DNA of 64,000 nt from Terramyces sp. JEL0728 (GCA_027603945.1 JADIIU010000012.1:62001-126000), one strand, 5' to 3'. Numbered from the stretch's first letter, positions 10,273-22,498 are shown. A program made the numbers and translations. Notes: generated by a model from the letters alone, not told the origin.

Positions 10273-10365
10273 ACTTTATGATTCAAATATTTAACCAACG
10301 AGTTTTATTTATTGAAAAAGCACAGTATGTATACTTCCACCTCAGACATTACCTGGCACATTATG

Positions 10366-10449
10366 AATCCAAATACATTGCATGCCTACTAATAACAAAT
10401 CCAAATACATTGCAGAATCGCATGCCTACTAATAACAAATCCAAAAATC
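10366..10449. repeat. imperfect tandem repeat
   Basis: A unit beginning AATCCAAATACATTGCA and ending CATGCCTACTAATAACAAAT occurs twice. The second copy is extended by 8 bases (GAATCGC region) and followed by the start of a third (ATCCAAA). The perfectly repeated core CATGCCTACTAATAACAAAT is at 10381-10400 and 10421-10440. It lies between the seven-helix gene and the SYS1 start codon. Confidence 0.85.
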
Positions 10450-10468
10450 TTCCACGTTGAAAAAACAA

Positions 10469-11012
10469 ATGGCAAAATCATCTTTCAGACAATACCATTT
10501 CGACCCAATCCTGACGATATCCCAAATAATAGGTTTGTATAGTTAATCCAGCTCTCACCTCGCTGTACTACCTCACACTGGTAACTATAGTTATCATCAG
10601 CGACTTTTTATTTGGATTGCAATTATCACTGGACAGGATATTTGATTACAGCCAGATTGACTTATCGTTAGTACCCGGATGGAGTAATTTCTTTTCGTTT
10701 ATTATTTGCTCGGTCATATCGTAAGTTAAATGTAATGTAGCTGCTGGTATATTTTGTATATTGTCGAAAGGTCGAGGCAGTGTCTGGATTTCAGTTGCAC
10801 AGTGCATGTAGTACACCTGATACTCGTCTATTTCTATTCCGGATTTCCAGCCAGTTTTTCGTGGTGGTTCACAGTAATTTATTGTTAACGAGATTATCCT
10901 TTGTGCAACTATATTGTCTTGGGGATCGGAAAGGCTCTGCCAGGAGAAAGAGATGGCTCCGATAGATTTGAAAGGGAAGGATGTTGAAATGCAGAGTTTT
11001 ATTGCTGAATAA
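10469..11012 (+). CDS. SYS1: SYS1 Golgi membrane protein
   Basis: Four exons (10469-10532, 10552-10720, 10741-10873, 10893-11012), 161 residues. Introns are 19, 20 and 19 nt. No single frame is long enough to show the gene, so it is easily missed. The spliced protein is a full SYS1: N-terminal FDPILTISQI and the Tyr-rich first helix, then RSRQCLDFSCTVH. Next is HLILVYFYSGFPASFSWWFT, and then the last helix ending in WGSERLCQEKEM. SYS1 is a four-helix Golgi protein that anchors the Arl3/ARFRP1 GTPase at the trans-Golgi. Length and helix pattern match the family. Confidence 0.93.
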
Positions 11013-11082
11013 ATTGTGATTATATTGGATAGGATAGCAAAATCTCATTAATTATTTCACAGGATTCAGTAAAAGTCATTTA

Positions 11083-11888
11083 TTAGGCTAGAGCTGCGAT
11101 TCTGTCAACAAGCGAGGCTTCTGGTAATACTTTGTAACCATCCTTAGTTACTGTCGCAACTTGCACATTTGTACTGCTGATTTTTTCTTCCATGACGGCT
11201 TTTAGTACTTTTAGAGAAAGGGAAATAGCTTCCTCAAGTGTAAGTGATTTGTGGAAATGTTCTTGCAATTCAGTTTGAGCTCCTTCGCTTCCGCTTCCAA
11301 TTGCCTTTGCGTCGTATCTAGTCAAAGTGCCAGATGGATCTGCATGGTACCTAAATCAAAAAACGAATACAATTGCGGTCCGTTTTCATCAATTCCTCCA
11401 ATCAATAATGCAATTCCAAAAGGTCTGGACATTAGCGCATCTTCTCCGTCCGCACTTTCTCCAAATCGTAAAGCCAAATCACACACACTTTGTGCAACAC
11501 TTTCAACTTTCATTTTTTCATCAAAAGTAAACCAGTGGTTCTTCATTAGTAATAAATACCTGGCATTCCACTCTTGCATGATCAATCATTGTTCTGGAAT
11601 CAGCAATTAATCCAGACATTGCGCATCCCAAGTGAGTGTCAATCTCGACAATCTTTTCAATTGAAGACGATTCTAATAAGGTGGACGTTGATCTCTTTTC
11701 AACTGCCAATACTATTCCATCCTTGGTTTGAATTCCTATTGCTGTTGATCCGAGCTATGTGAGTGATATTTACTTTGATTGCCTCGATTGCGTATTCTAC
11801 TTGAAATAACCTTCCTTCTGGAGAGAATGTATTTACACCTCTGTCATATTCACCTTTGTTAGTTGTTTTTACTTCTTGTCAAAAACAT
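11083..11888 (-). CDS. PSMA5: 20S proteasome subunit alpha type-5
   Basis: Five exons, 242 residues; introns 11854-11872, 11755-11773, 11541-11559 and 11351-11370 are 19, 19, 19 and 20 nt. The N-terminus [20 protein letters not shown] is the proteasome alpha signature. [40 protein letters not shown] and [14 protein letters not shown] identify alpha5 specifically. It forms part of the outer heptameric ring of the 20S core. Length equals the usual 241-242 residues, which independently supports all four introns. It is convergent with SYS1, the two stops being about 70 bases apart. Confidence 0.97.
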
Positions 11889-11969
11889 TTTGAGATTAGT
11901 TTTTTATGGGAAACCCTGGTCTTGGTGTTTGGAGAATGGAAGCCAAGCCCATTCATTATTTATTGAATA

Positions 11970-12205
11970 ATGGACGACAATATCAAAGATACAGGATCTC
12001 TTAACCAGGCTGCTTGGACATTGCTAACCTTGCAGATCCAACAGAGTCTGTTGGTTAGGATTGCCCTTGAAAGTCTTTCGCACCGCTTATCATGATAGAT
12101 AAAGGACCAACTGAGTATGCTGCCAATGCTAGCAGGAAGAAATCGGAATCAAAAGATATAATTCACAAATCCCAAAATATCTGGCTTTCTATTCTCGTGC
12201 TGTGA
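11970..12205 (+). CDS. possible small protein, unknown
   Basis: A frame from ATG 11970 reads through a helical, Leu/Gln-rich stretch (NQAAWTLLTLQIQQSLL). A candidate 26-nt intron (12073-12098) joins it to GPTEYAANASRKKSES and a hydrophobic end, giving about 69 residues. No family is recognised, and the intron is longer than the norm here, so the model is weak. The 5' neighbour PSMA5 diverges from it. Confidence 0.35.
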
Positions 12206-12241
12206 AAACTTTAAGATTTGAACTGCTATGGGATCAAAAGT

Positions 12242-12348
12242 GTCTCTGGATAGATTTGAACTACCATCCTCCACAAAGTAACATCAGTATTGAATGTAGT
12301 TCCATTACGTGATAGTAAGCGTTGCTCTACCATTTGAGCTACAGAGCC
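12242..12348 (-). tRNA. tRNA-like Pol III unit, isotype unclear
   Basis: Reading on the minus strand: acceptor strand GGCTCTG pairs with CAGAGAC except at one position. The D-arm is GCTC-loop-GAGC (box A), and the T-arm GGTAG/CTATC encloses TTCAAAT (box B). A TTTT terminator follows immediately. About 57 bases separate D- and T-arms, so an intron must interrupt the anticodon arm. I could not fold a proper anticodon stem, so the isotype is not assigned. It is clearly related to the unit at 22499-22603. Confidence 0.5.
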
Positions 12349-12554
12349 ATGATTCGCCAATTTTCTAATGACTCATGTCAAATATGGAGGTGAAATTCGC
12401 AAGGGAGCTGTTGCAATCCTTATTTGGATAAATAAAGCTTCAAGGTAGACTCAAAGACGCGTATTTTTTACATGTGCTTAAAGGGGCCGTGGTCCATCTT
12501 CAGTAGCTTTGGGAATAGGAAAAACAATCAGGATTCGCGACCAGCTAATATAAT

Positions 12555-15500
12555 ATGCGAATTAAAAAAATCAACCCGACTAAATTACGCGATTTCCAAG
12601 ATATTGTAAAGTACTTTGCAAGTCTCACAGCCATCACCGACCAGACAGGCTTTGGGGATTTGATCAGTATAATAGATTACTTGGACTATTCTGAAACTAA
12701 AAGAAAACATTGTAAATCAGACTATGAATATTACGTAAAACTACAGATGCAAGCTGTCTATAGTATAAAATTGAACCATCCAGCAATGTATGAAGAAGTA
12801 GTAGCGTTGTATTACCTCTTGGATGAAAAATTTGAAACGACAATAAATTACAGGATGAGGCTGTTTGCCCATGGTTTATTCAGTGCAAACCCTGCTACAG
12901 TGAATGAACGGCTGGTAATTCAAAGTAACGTAGATGGATCTGAATCAGTTGGAAACCATGCACTGCATAATCAATAATACAAAATCATTGGACTATAAAC
13001 ACGAAAAAATGTATTTCAGGTCCGACAAATCTCCGTCAACACAATTCAGACAGATCATTGTTGAGTTTACCAATGAATTTAAATTTATGAATGATCCGTT
13101 TGGAAAGAATTCAGAGGACGCTATTCTGTCAGCTGAAATAATTGATCTGAATTCCAGGTTGAAAAAAATCAAGGATAACATAGCTCGAATTAAGCAAAAG
13201 CACGCCGAGAAAAAGTTTAAATTGTCGAAACAAATGGAAGACTCGTTGGTTACCAAGCAAAAACAACTGTCTGACTTGGAATCGAAAATCAAGGAAAAAG
13301 AACAAGAGCAACAATCAATGAAAAAAGCACGGACAAATGCCATAATTGCAAGCCAAGAAATCGTTATTGAAGAAGAGCGCTTGCCAGAAGAAATAAAGGA
13401 GGCAAAGGAAGTTGCCATTTTAACCAAAGCAAGACAAGGAACACAGACAGAGAGGGAAGAGCTAAGAGCAAGAGAATCACATTTCAACAATGAATTGAAA
13501 TTTTTACACAAAATGATTTATGAAGCGACTATAGAATCTGCCGATTTGAGAGTATAACATGTTTGACATAGAAATTGCCAGAAATCGCCTATTTCAAGCT
13601 GCTGCTGTCATCCATTAAACAAAGGAGGACTAAAAGCATAGTGGAATCTTTCTCAACAGCTGCCGAGTTCCACAGATGCCTGAACAACTTTTTATTTTTG
13701 AAGCAATACAATGAATTATTCCCGAAAAAGAAAAAGCTGTTGGTGGATCATATCCAAATACTAAAACGAGACAAGGGCCCTTTTAAAAAAAATGCTCCTT
13801 CGTTTCCCAAATATCTTGCTAATCTATACCAACAAAAGAACTACTTATGGAATAACTATGAATATGTATTGATGGAGTTTGAAACAGTCCAGTACATGCA
13901 ATATCTCTCTGATTTTAAGCAGGCTCTGCAAAATTTGGTGTGTGTTTGCGAATGCAAGCTATTAATTAATGCGATTGAATTGAATCAGGACGATCTGGTG
14001 CAAATTAGAACAGGGCATATGCTGTTTTTGTTTAAAATGAATATAATTAAAGAGCCAAAGGTCCAAAGCATTATTTCAAAAGTAAAAGAAGACTTGAGCC
14101 CAGGAATCACCATGGAATTGAAAAGGCAAATTCAGTCAATCGAGCAAAGTAATCTCCCGCCTTATACAATTGAAATCGGAGCACATTTGCAGCAGCAGCG
14201 GGTTATTAAATGGTTATTCATCAACATGCCAAAATTACGATCTGAACATTCTCAAATCATATTGGAGCAATTTTCAGCGTACAACAAGTTCAAATTTTTA
14301 CCATCAGCGGATATTACCAATTCCGAAACAACTCTGGTTAACGACAGCAGCAAAATATCCCCAAAAAAAGAGGAAATTAAATCAACTAATATCAAAGAAT
14401 TCTATTCACTTACACAAACACCTCTATCATTGCTCCTACTTTTGAATCCAAACAGTAACTCTGCAGTGGATCAATTAATTGGAATTTCCTTTGAAATCAA
14501 CAAAATGATCAACGCAATGAAATCTGAATCCATCTCAAGAAACGAATTCTTGAAATCGATTGAATATGCCTGCTACGAAATGAAATCCAGACTCCAATTA
14601 AATGAGACTCAAAAAGCAAAACAAGCACTGAATGAGTCGTACTTTGATAGGCTGTTTGACAAGCTGAAATTAAATTTGTCCAGCACCTGGAATCAGACAG
14701 TCCATTCTTTATCCTTGATATACTTTAACTACTTTCGAGAGCCTCAATCAAATACAAAAGTTACACTGTGCATCAAGATTATCAATATTCTAATTGAAAT
14801 CCTACCTCAAAATCCGTCTGCAATTTTCAATTCAGATATGAATTATTTCAACAGAATTGTGGACGGTATTGAAGTAAAACTTTCGTCTTTTGGAGATATC
14901 CTGTCAGATGAAATCAGGAACAAAGACAACAGAAATATAGAAGCTTCGGCGAATGAAATTGTCAAAGTTCTGAAAGAATATAGGATAGTATTCAGTTTAT
15001 TAAATATCCATCAGTTTGTCGTATACTTGAACAAAGAACTTCCCTTCAAAGTCATTATCCCTGAAACCTTTCGCCAATTCTACATGATAAATATCAACGT
15101 ACTATTCTATTAATACAGTGTGTTCGAAATCATTTCGAGACAATCAGGAAATTATCAAAGAAAACCAAGCAAACCATGGATATCATTCATAATAGTTATT
15201 TGAACGTTGAAGTTGAAAAACTGTTGATGGAATATCGCTCAGAGCTAGTTATATTTGCAACAGAACTAGAAAAATGTGTCAATTCCATTACCTTCCGCCT
15301 AGTTTACAGATCAAACGGAAAGAAAAAGATTATTAAAGACCTTGCGTTAAATATTGAAAATTTAATGTTAAAAAATACAAAGCAAGATATAGAAGGAGGT
15401 AATTTTGACTAATTGCTGGCATCAAAAACTTGGAATTGCTCAACCACATGATTGCAGAGAAAGAACAAAGAATGAGGTTGCTTGAACATCAAATTACTCT

Positions 15501-17732
15501 CTACAAAAAACAAAATGTTGTTTCGGTATTCAATAAGCATTTGTACGACAAAAAAATAGCAGTTAAATCGAAAGAACTCGAAAATATCGAAAGAAGAGTT
15601 CACTACTTGGCTGCAATTACCACTTTGGCACCATTTAGTACTGATAAGCTGTACTTGATACAAATTTCAAGAATATTGCAGATGATAAACGACGACAATA
15701 GTTTGGCTATTGCATTTAATAACTTTGCAGTCAAATACGCTTCTCAATTTGGACATGTAGACCTTGTGAAAGAATTGCTAGCATTCGGACCAGTAGTTGA
15801 TCAAATCCGCTCACAGCAACGCTCAGATAATAATAATTTACAATACGAGCCAATTCAACTTTCGATAATGAATAATCATTTGGATGTGCTATCTGTCCTC
15901 CTGAAATATGTTGCTCCAGCACCAGCAACAATCATTTGGGCCGCTGAACTGCAGTTTTGGGAAGCAGTAAAGATATTACTGATAGATCGTCGAATCCACC
16001 CAAATATTTTGGACAACACCTTACTAATACTGGCAAGTAAAAACGGAAGGCTTGATGTAGTTGAATATTTGACTAGAGATGACACTGTCGAGCCCTCAGC
16101 TCAAGATAACAGCGCTTTCATTCAAGCATGTGCAGGCGGCCATTTAAAGGTTATGCAACTGCTTTTACAATTCAAAAGCGTCGTTCCTTACGCTCAACAC
16201 AACAGAGCAATACAATTGGCGTCAAAGAATGGGAAATCCAAAGTTGTAAAATATTTGCTTCAAGCTGACAAAGTCGACCCAACAGCAAACAGCAATGCAG
16301 CTATTAGATCTGCAGTCGAAGAAGGGCATGCAAGCACAATTGACGTGCTTTTATGTGATCCTCGTATCGATCCAAATATGGAAAACAGTTGTCTTGTTCA
16401 TTCTGCAGCAGTTAATGGGATGGTACATGTATTGCGAGTCCTTATTGATGATAAACGCACAATTATTCCGTTTTCCGACAAAGGAAACTTTGAATTAGCA
16501 GTAAATCAGGGGAAAGAAGCGCTTTTGGCCTTCTTTAAAAAGATAGGCTACCAGGTAGATTTGAAAAAGTATGAAATTGGAGTACAAGACTATTTTATGC
16601 CAGATGGTGGGGATTTGGAGGTAAACATCCAGCCTGGTCGTTTAATGGTCCCGCCTATACCTATATTGGAGGAAGACGAGTTTGTTGACGCACTAGATAC
16701 TGTTCAGCCCTGCAAAAGCTACGGTGAAATGCTTAACTGCTATTCACAAAACGGCAGAGCCAGTCTTATTGACTTGATTCTACAGGATGACAATCCGTAT
16801 CTTTCCTCAAAAGGGTGTAATGCTTTAATTATTGCCTGTCAAAACGGCTACTTGGCTATTGCCGAGTCTTTGCTGAAAGATGGAAGGTAGCTATTGGCTT
16901 ATTTAGGTTTGATCCATCGCTAGATGGAAACATTGCTTTGATTCTTGCTTGCAAAAATGGGCACGCTGAAGTAGTTGAATTATTATTACAAGATGCTCGG
17001 GTCGATCCTGGAGTGAATAATAACAGCCCGATCATGTTTGCTGCCAGAAATGGACACCTAGGAGTTGTTGAATTATTGCTAAAGAATCCTAAAGCGGATG
17101 CGTCAGATAATGACAACTCTGCTATTAGTTTGGCGAGAGAAATGGGACACAGAGATGTAGTACAATCCCTGTTGAAAAACCATAAAGTAGCTCTATTATC
17201 GGCATTCCAAAATCAAGACCAGGATTTAATCAAGGAACTGATTTCATCTGATGAATTTTCTCCACAATTTAAGAATAATTATGCCGTAAGAATGGCTTGT
17301 GCTGATGGATACCAGCAGATCGTCGAGATACTTTTAGGTGACAAAAGAGTAAATCCAGCAGCAAATGGAAACCAAGCACTGGTTGCGGCAATTAAAAACG
17401 GCCATGACCGAATAGTTGAAATGGTTTTAAAAGACTACAGAGTCCACCTCAAAAACTATGAACAAGTTATATTCAAAACGTGCTGTGAATACAATAGAGT
17501 AAACATACTATACCAGTTGATGGAAGACTGCAGATTTGTTCCTGAAGAAGTGGTTTCCGAAGGACTGCTGGCTGCCACCATGAATGGCAACTTGGAGATT
17601 GTCGATGCAATTCTAAGCAACCCCAAATACTTGAAAGGCGTAAAAGCCGGGAATATATTTTCTACAGCACTCAAATTTGCAAAGTCAAAGAACAACCAGG
17701 GTATAGTGGAATCACTAAACAAGCTGAAATAA
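12555..17732 (+). CDS. giant ankyrin-repeat / coiled-coil protein
   Basis: Six exons encoding about 1,680 residues. Introns are 12915-12933, 13552-13571, 15099-15118, one starting at 15399, and 16887-16906. The first ~120 residues are helical with no known domain. Residues ~175-320 are a Lys/Glu/Gln coiled coil. A long helical region of unknown type follows (~320-960). From ~1,010 to the end there are about 16 ankyrin repeats of the form DPTANSNAAIRSAVEEGH, interrupted by a ~75-residue insert (DYFMPDGGDLEVNI region). Such repeats usually bind proteins. The fourth intron is ambiguous: either 59 nt with AG (15399-15457) or 20 nt ending TG (15399-15418). The latter keeps a good coiled-coil peptide. 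No function can be assigned. Confidence 0.8.
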
Positions 17733-17789
17733 ACGATTGCGAGTCTTTTGAACGGTTATTATAAATTTTAACTTGCTTTATTAATACTA

Positions 17790-19174
17790 TTAAAATTCTA
17801 CTCCTTGGCCTTCAAGATACTTGCCCAAGCCAACATAAAGCTGTACCAGGTTTTGAGTATCCAAGCTTTGCAATGCCAGCTCCAACACTGTTCCCACAGT
17901 CATGCCCACTCTTCCAACGAAACTGTGGTAATACAGACTGGCGAATACCCCCATGATGAATTGACAATCCATTCTATCAGTCAAGCCACCATGGCCAGGG
18001 ATAGAGTCTGCAAAATCTTTAATATTGAATGCGCGCTTAAGTCCAGAAGCAAAGAAACCTCCGAATGGGGCGATAAGCGAAGCAAACAAACCAAATACCA
18101 GGGCATGCAATTGAATTGGTAAAACTGTCATAGCGCGGATAGGCTCGGCAGAAACAACGGATGGGAAAATAAAGTGGAATGGCACAGCAATCCATCTTAA
18201 TAACCCTTACGTTAATTTACGATTACCTGTAATTGATGGGAATAGTTGGATCTGTCTTGCCAAAAATACAGGATTTGGCGGGCAAACATATCCAGATGGA
18301 TTGAAAGCAATGTCTTGCAATGAACAGGTAAAATATTGATAATGAGCAATAAAGCCAGAGAAAAAGTATGCAAAAATAACCTACAGTCAAAAAGTAACTA
18401 CAGTTGCAATTAATCCTCCGATAAACCCTTCCCAGGTCTTTTTTGGAGAGATTTTAATAAGTGGTGTCTTTCCAAGAAAGAAGCCAGAAACATAGGCCAT
18501 AATATCATTACAAACAACAAGAGCACACGGCAAAACAAACCATATTAGCCCTTCAAATATGTTATTAATGATGAAATGCGATTGCGCAACAACCAATAAC
18601 AGAGCCATATGGGTCCAACAAAAGTGGGCAAACTGGAACTTGTAAAATCCTGAAATTAGAAAAAATCACCTTTCTTGAGATTCAGTACAAATATAACTAA
18701 TCCTACAGTGTATAATGAGAACGAAATGAATCGATGGTGCGTAGCGAGTGGCATTAAGAATGCGTCTACAAGTACAAACGGTTTATAGTAATAAATCAAC
18801 GATTCTCCGTATAAAAAGTAGTTTGTGGATGCAAGGAAATACCAATGCAATGATCTGAACCACGGCAAAGACTTTTCTTTCGATGGTCCGACCGAGAGTG
18901 ACAAGACTTCCCTGTAAACGATAATTTGGATTGCTCCAACGAGGAGTATCACGTATTGCGGTCCAGCGTATAATATTCCAAGAAATCCAAGGATCATAAC
19001 TACGGTCCAAAAAGTTCTTGTCCACCAATTCTTCCATTTAGCTGTTGTTGGCTGGTCAACGAGCAATTTTGGTGCCTCTTCCGCAGGTGTTCCTGGTTTC
19101 TTTCTCTGTAAAATCGGAGTAGAAGATTCTGAATTAGATTCTGATGCTGATTTAGTCTTTCTTTTTCTAGTCAT
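17790..19174 (-). CDS. CDS1: phosphatidate cytidylyltransferase (CDP-DAG synthase)
   Basis: Four exons, 440 residues; introns 18650-18669, 18381-18401 and 18206-18226 (20, 21, 21 nt). A Ser/Lys-rich cytosolic N-terminus (~50 residues) precedes about eight helices. The family signature is intact near the end: [20 protein letters not shown] followed by LTDRMD. The upstream [11 protein letters not shown] and the QYF segment also match. The enzyme makes CDP-diacylglycerol from phosphatidate and CTP in the ER for PI, PG and cardiolipin synthesis. The middle intron has two overlapping donors (GTAGTT) giving 21 or 18 nt, both in frame; the 21-nt form fits the family length better. Divergent from the sphingosine kinase. 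Confidence 0.96.
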
Positions 19175-19372
19175 ACTGGTTTATGAGGTTCAACACTTGT
19201 ATGTGGTGAAAAAAGAAAAAATTCAGTGGTGATGTTTCAACGGTTCAAATCAAGATGCCATTCTCGGAAATCCGAGTTCTCAGGTTGGCTATATTGGCAA
19301 GTGGAAAATCCAGATTCTACGACGCTCAACTTTATATTTTTCGAAATTTGTTTTCAAAGCTGGAATCTGAGA

Positions 19373-20952
19373 ATGGAAAGACAGCGCTTTGAATATGACT
19401 CGAACCAGAGCTCAAACTATGCTGCGCTAACACAGATCACTCTCACTGATACAGATATTCACTGGATAGTGAATGCGAAGCGTATTTCAAACTAACTCAG
19501 AATATTCATTGTCTTTGTCCCACATAATTGGAGTAGCGCACACAAAAGATCCATCATTTATGGGATGCTGCGGTGCTTCCTCTCTAGAGTTGGCAGCGAT
19601 GAGAATCAAACAAATCCCAACTGGCAAATGGTCGTTATTTGCATTTAACATCAATTTCGACAGTCAAGGAAACGTTACAAAACCAGCTCTGAGGGAAATA
19701 GTGTTTTCAAGCGCATCTGTTGGTACATTTTACTAATCCGAGATGCAGAGAACTGCGTACAAACAATTAGAGACGCACTTGGACAGCACGACAAAAAGTA
19801 TTTGTTTGTATTGAATCCGTTTGGTGGGCAAAAGAAAGCAACGAAAATCTATCACAAGATCGTTCTTCCGATTATAAAAATTGCTGGGCTGGAGCACAAG
19901 CATGAACTAAAGGAAACTCGATATGCAAACCACGCATCTGAGATTGCCAGAGAGCTGGATTATACGAAATACAAAGTGATTGCAGCCATTTCTGGAGATG
20001 GAGTGTTTCATGAGATTGTTCACGGCCTTCTTTCTAGACCAGACTGGGAACACGCAAAGGAGCTGCCAATAGCAACAATTGGAGGTGGCACTGCGAATGG
20101 AATCGGAAAGAATTTAGATTTGGAATATCAAGAACTGGCGACATTGGCCGTTCTGAAAGGAAAAACCAGTAAATTTGATGTGATGGCGGTAATACAAAAC
20201 AACAAGATTACCTATTCACATTTATCGCTGACTTGGGGATTTGTTGCAGATGTGGATATTGAATCTGAAAAATGGAGAGCAATAGGTATACTTGTTTAAT
20301 TCAGGAAACCTAAGAACGTTTTTGATGGCTCTAGTACGAATTGTAGATTTTCGCCATTACAAAGGAAAGCTGTACATGCTTTCAAAGGATTCTGCTCCAG
20401 ATTACTTGAATCCGGATGCAAATGTAACTCAAATGTTCCACGGCCCAGCTTGTAAATATATTTCCGTGAACAACGACAACTACAATGCTTGGCCAATCCA
20501 AATTGAAAGCTTATTCCAGTTCTTTATAGGTAGGCTTTATTAACAAAGCCCTTAATGTGCCTTGGATTGCGACAGATTTTATTGCTTGTCCATCGACAAG
20601 AATGGATAACGGATACCTGGATGTTGTATATACCACAGATATTACCAGATCTGGAGCGCTAAGTTGTGTGATTGACACTGAAAGAGGAATGCATATGGCG
20701 TTGGACAAAGTCAAGCATGAAAAAGTAGCTGCATTTGTTCTGGATCCTTATGGACACCAAGACAATGCTTCTGCAAACCTCATTGAAAAAGATAATATCC
20801 TGGATTTAAGTGGAGAGAGAATACCGTACGAGCTGGTACAAGTAGAGTGCCTACCGCAGATGCTGGATATCATTGTACCAGAGTGGAACGATAGAGAAAG
20901 ATGGGAAAGGAAATACTACAAGGATTTTCCCAAAGCAAGTAAGCTGGCTTGA
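19373..20952 (+). CDS. sphingosine kinase-like lipid kinase
   Basis: Five exons, 500 residues from ATG 19373; introns 19482-19500, 19723-19742, 20286-20304 and 20530-20548 (19, 20, 19, 19 nt). The DAGK-type catalytic domain has LFVLNPFGGQKKA, AISGDGVFHEIVHGL (nucleotide loop) and ATIGGGTANGIGKNL. It also has the sphingosine-kinase-specific TWGFVADVDIESEKWRAIG. The C-terminal lobe contains MDNGYLDVVY. Sphingosine kinases make sphingosine-1-phosphate (long-chain base phosphate in fungi). The N-terminus is uncertain because the frame stays open upstream to 19226. ATG 19373 gives a start just before the conserved beta region (DTDIHW). Confidence 0.92.
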
Positions 20953-21421
20953 TTATACATTAATAAATTCAAGAATTTATCTGACACTCCAAGTATATTC
21001 TTGTTTGGAAAGCCAATAATCTAAACTGGATGTTCATGCAAGCGTGAAACTGCGCAACAATTATTTTGATCTTTTTACCATTTTCGGTTAATATACTCGG
21101 CGGCATTGTTTCAGAACTTAATGTGTATCATTGTGCAAACGACTTTCGGGTGAAAACTGTGGATCGGGTTTCAGTCGGCTTTAGCCGGTTTATAGCCCAA
21201 TCGTTGTGCTATTGCCTTCGAATTACACCAGCGAATTCGAAAACAAACGCTCTATACTTGGCTCTGTTCAACTTCAAAGTAAAATCTGGAAACAGTTTTT
21301 TATGCAAATTTGATTGCTGCGGCAAAATTGCTTTACCCCTCGTGAACTTATAGGGCACAGACGGCCCGTACTCGAATAACAGATATAAAAATACTCAGCT
21401 TAATTAAAACTCATCCGAATA
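20953..21421. other. intergenic, nothing recognised
   Basis: 469 bases between the lipid kinase and the SDR gene. A 95-codon open frame at 21066-21353 has no homology that I can see and composition like noncoding DNA. No tRNA, repeat or promoter element stands out. Confidence 0.5.
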
Positions 21422-22390
21422 ATGTCTTCAAATCCTACCTTCAACAATAAAACCACTGCTGAGCAAGTTGCTGCTGTTTTCCCGCACAGAATCAAGGGAA
21501 AACACGTCGTTATCACTGGTGCAAATATCGGTTTGGGAAAAGAAACTGCTAGAGTTCTTGCAAAGCACGGTGCGATTATTACTATTTGTTGTCGTACTGT
21601 ATCCAAAGGCGAACAAGCAAAAGCGGATATCGTTAAAGAAAATGCAGATGCAAACATCACTGTTGTTCCACTTGATTTGTCTAGCTTGAAATCAGTAAAA
21701 AAGTGCGCAGAAGATTATATCGGTACAGGAAATCCAATCGATATCCTTATCAACAATGCTGGTATTATGGCCTGTCCTTTAACCAAAACCGCAGATGGAT
21801 TCGAAACACAATTTGGAACAAATCATCTCGGACACTTTTATTTCACAGAACTATTGCTACCAGTACTGGAAAGATCCGGAACTAAAGATGAACCAGCAAG
21901 AGTAGTCAATCTTGCTTCTCTTGCAGCCGTATTGTTTGCTCCAAAGACTGGTATCTTGTTTGACGATATTTCTGGAGAAAAATGTTATAATTCATGGGAA
22001 AGATATGGCCAATCCAAGTTGTCAAACATTCTATACACCGTTGAATTAAATAATAGAATGAAAGCAGAAGGAAAACACATAGTTGCTGTATCTCTACACC
22101 CTGGAAATATTACCTCTACTAACCTTACCCAGCATATTGGAGTCAAGAGCGCAATGGAAATGGTATGGCAACTCAACAAATCCCTCTTTCCAAAGATCTT
22201 GGAATCAAAGAACATTCCACAAGGTACTGCCACAACTATCGTGTGCGCTTTTGATCCAAAGATTGAAGCTGGCAAATATTATTACGATTGCCAAGTTGGC
22301 ACTCTATATCACCACCTCGCGTATGATGAAGATCTGGCTTTGAAATTGACAGAATTTTCTCGTGAATTGATTGACAAGGCACTTAAATAA
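21422..22390 (+). CDS. short-chain dehydrogenase (retinol-dehydrogenase-like)
   Basis: Intronless, 322 residues. Classical SDR layout: cofactor loop TGANIGLGKETARVLAKHGA near residues 37-56 and an Arg in the next strand (CCRT) hinting at NADP(H). LINNAGIM, the VNLASLAA strand and catalytic YGQSKLSN (Tyr-x3-Lys) follow, then SLHPGNITSTNL. It resembles the RDH11-14/WWOX group, acting on lipophilic alcohols or ketones, but substrates cannot be read from sequence. No membrane anchor is visible. AATAAA overlaps the stop. Confidence 0.9.
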   Translation: MSSNPTFNNKTTAEQVAAVFPHRIKGKHVVITGANIGLGKETARVLAKHGAIITICCRTVSKGEQAKADIVKENADANITVVPLDLSSLKSVKKCAEDYIGTGNPIDILINNAGIMACPLTKTADGFETQFGTNHLGHFYFTELLLPVLERSGTKDEPARVVNLASLAAVLFAPKTGILFDDISGEKCYNSWERYGQSKLSNILYTVELNNRMKAEGKHIVAVSLHPGNITSTNLTQHIGVKSAMEMVWQLNKSLFPKILESKNIPQGTATTIVCAFDPKIEAGKYYYDCQVGTLYHHLAYDEDLALKLTEFSRELIDKALK

Positions 22391-22498
22391 ATGTTTTAAT
22401 CTTTTACATTCTGAAAACTACTGCTCCCAATCTTATTTGCCCGCAGTGACTCACAGCTGTGTCTATGATGCAAATGACCGAGAAATTAACCAGTCGCT

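Noticed and set aside
10366..10449. Tandem repeat as a CRISPR-like array
   Set aside because: Only two copies, no spacer structure, eukaryotic context.
21066..21353. 95-codon open frame between the lipid kinase and the SDR gene
   Set aside because: No family resemblance, no promoter or intron pattern, Cys-rich random-looking translation; treated as chance.
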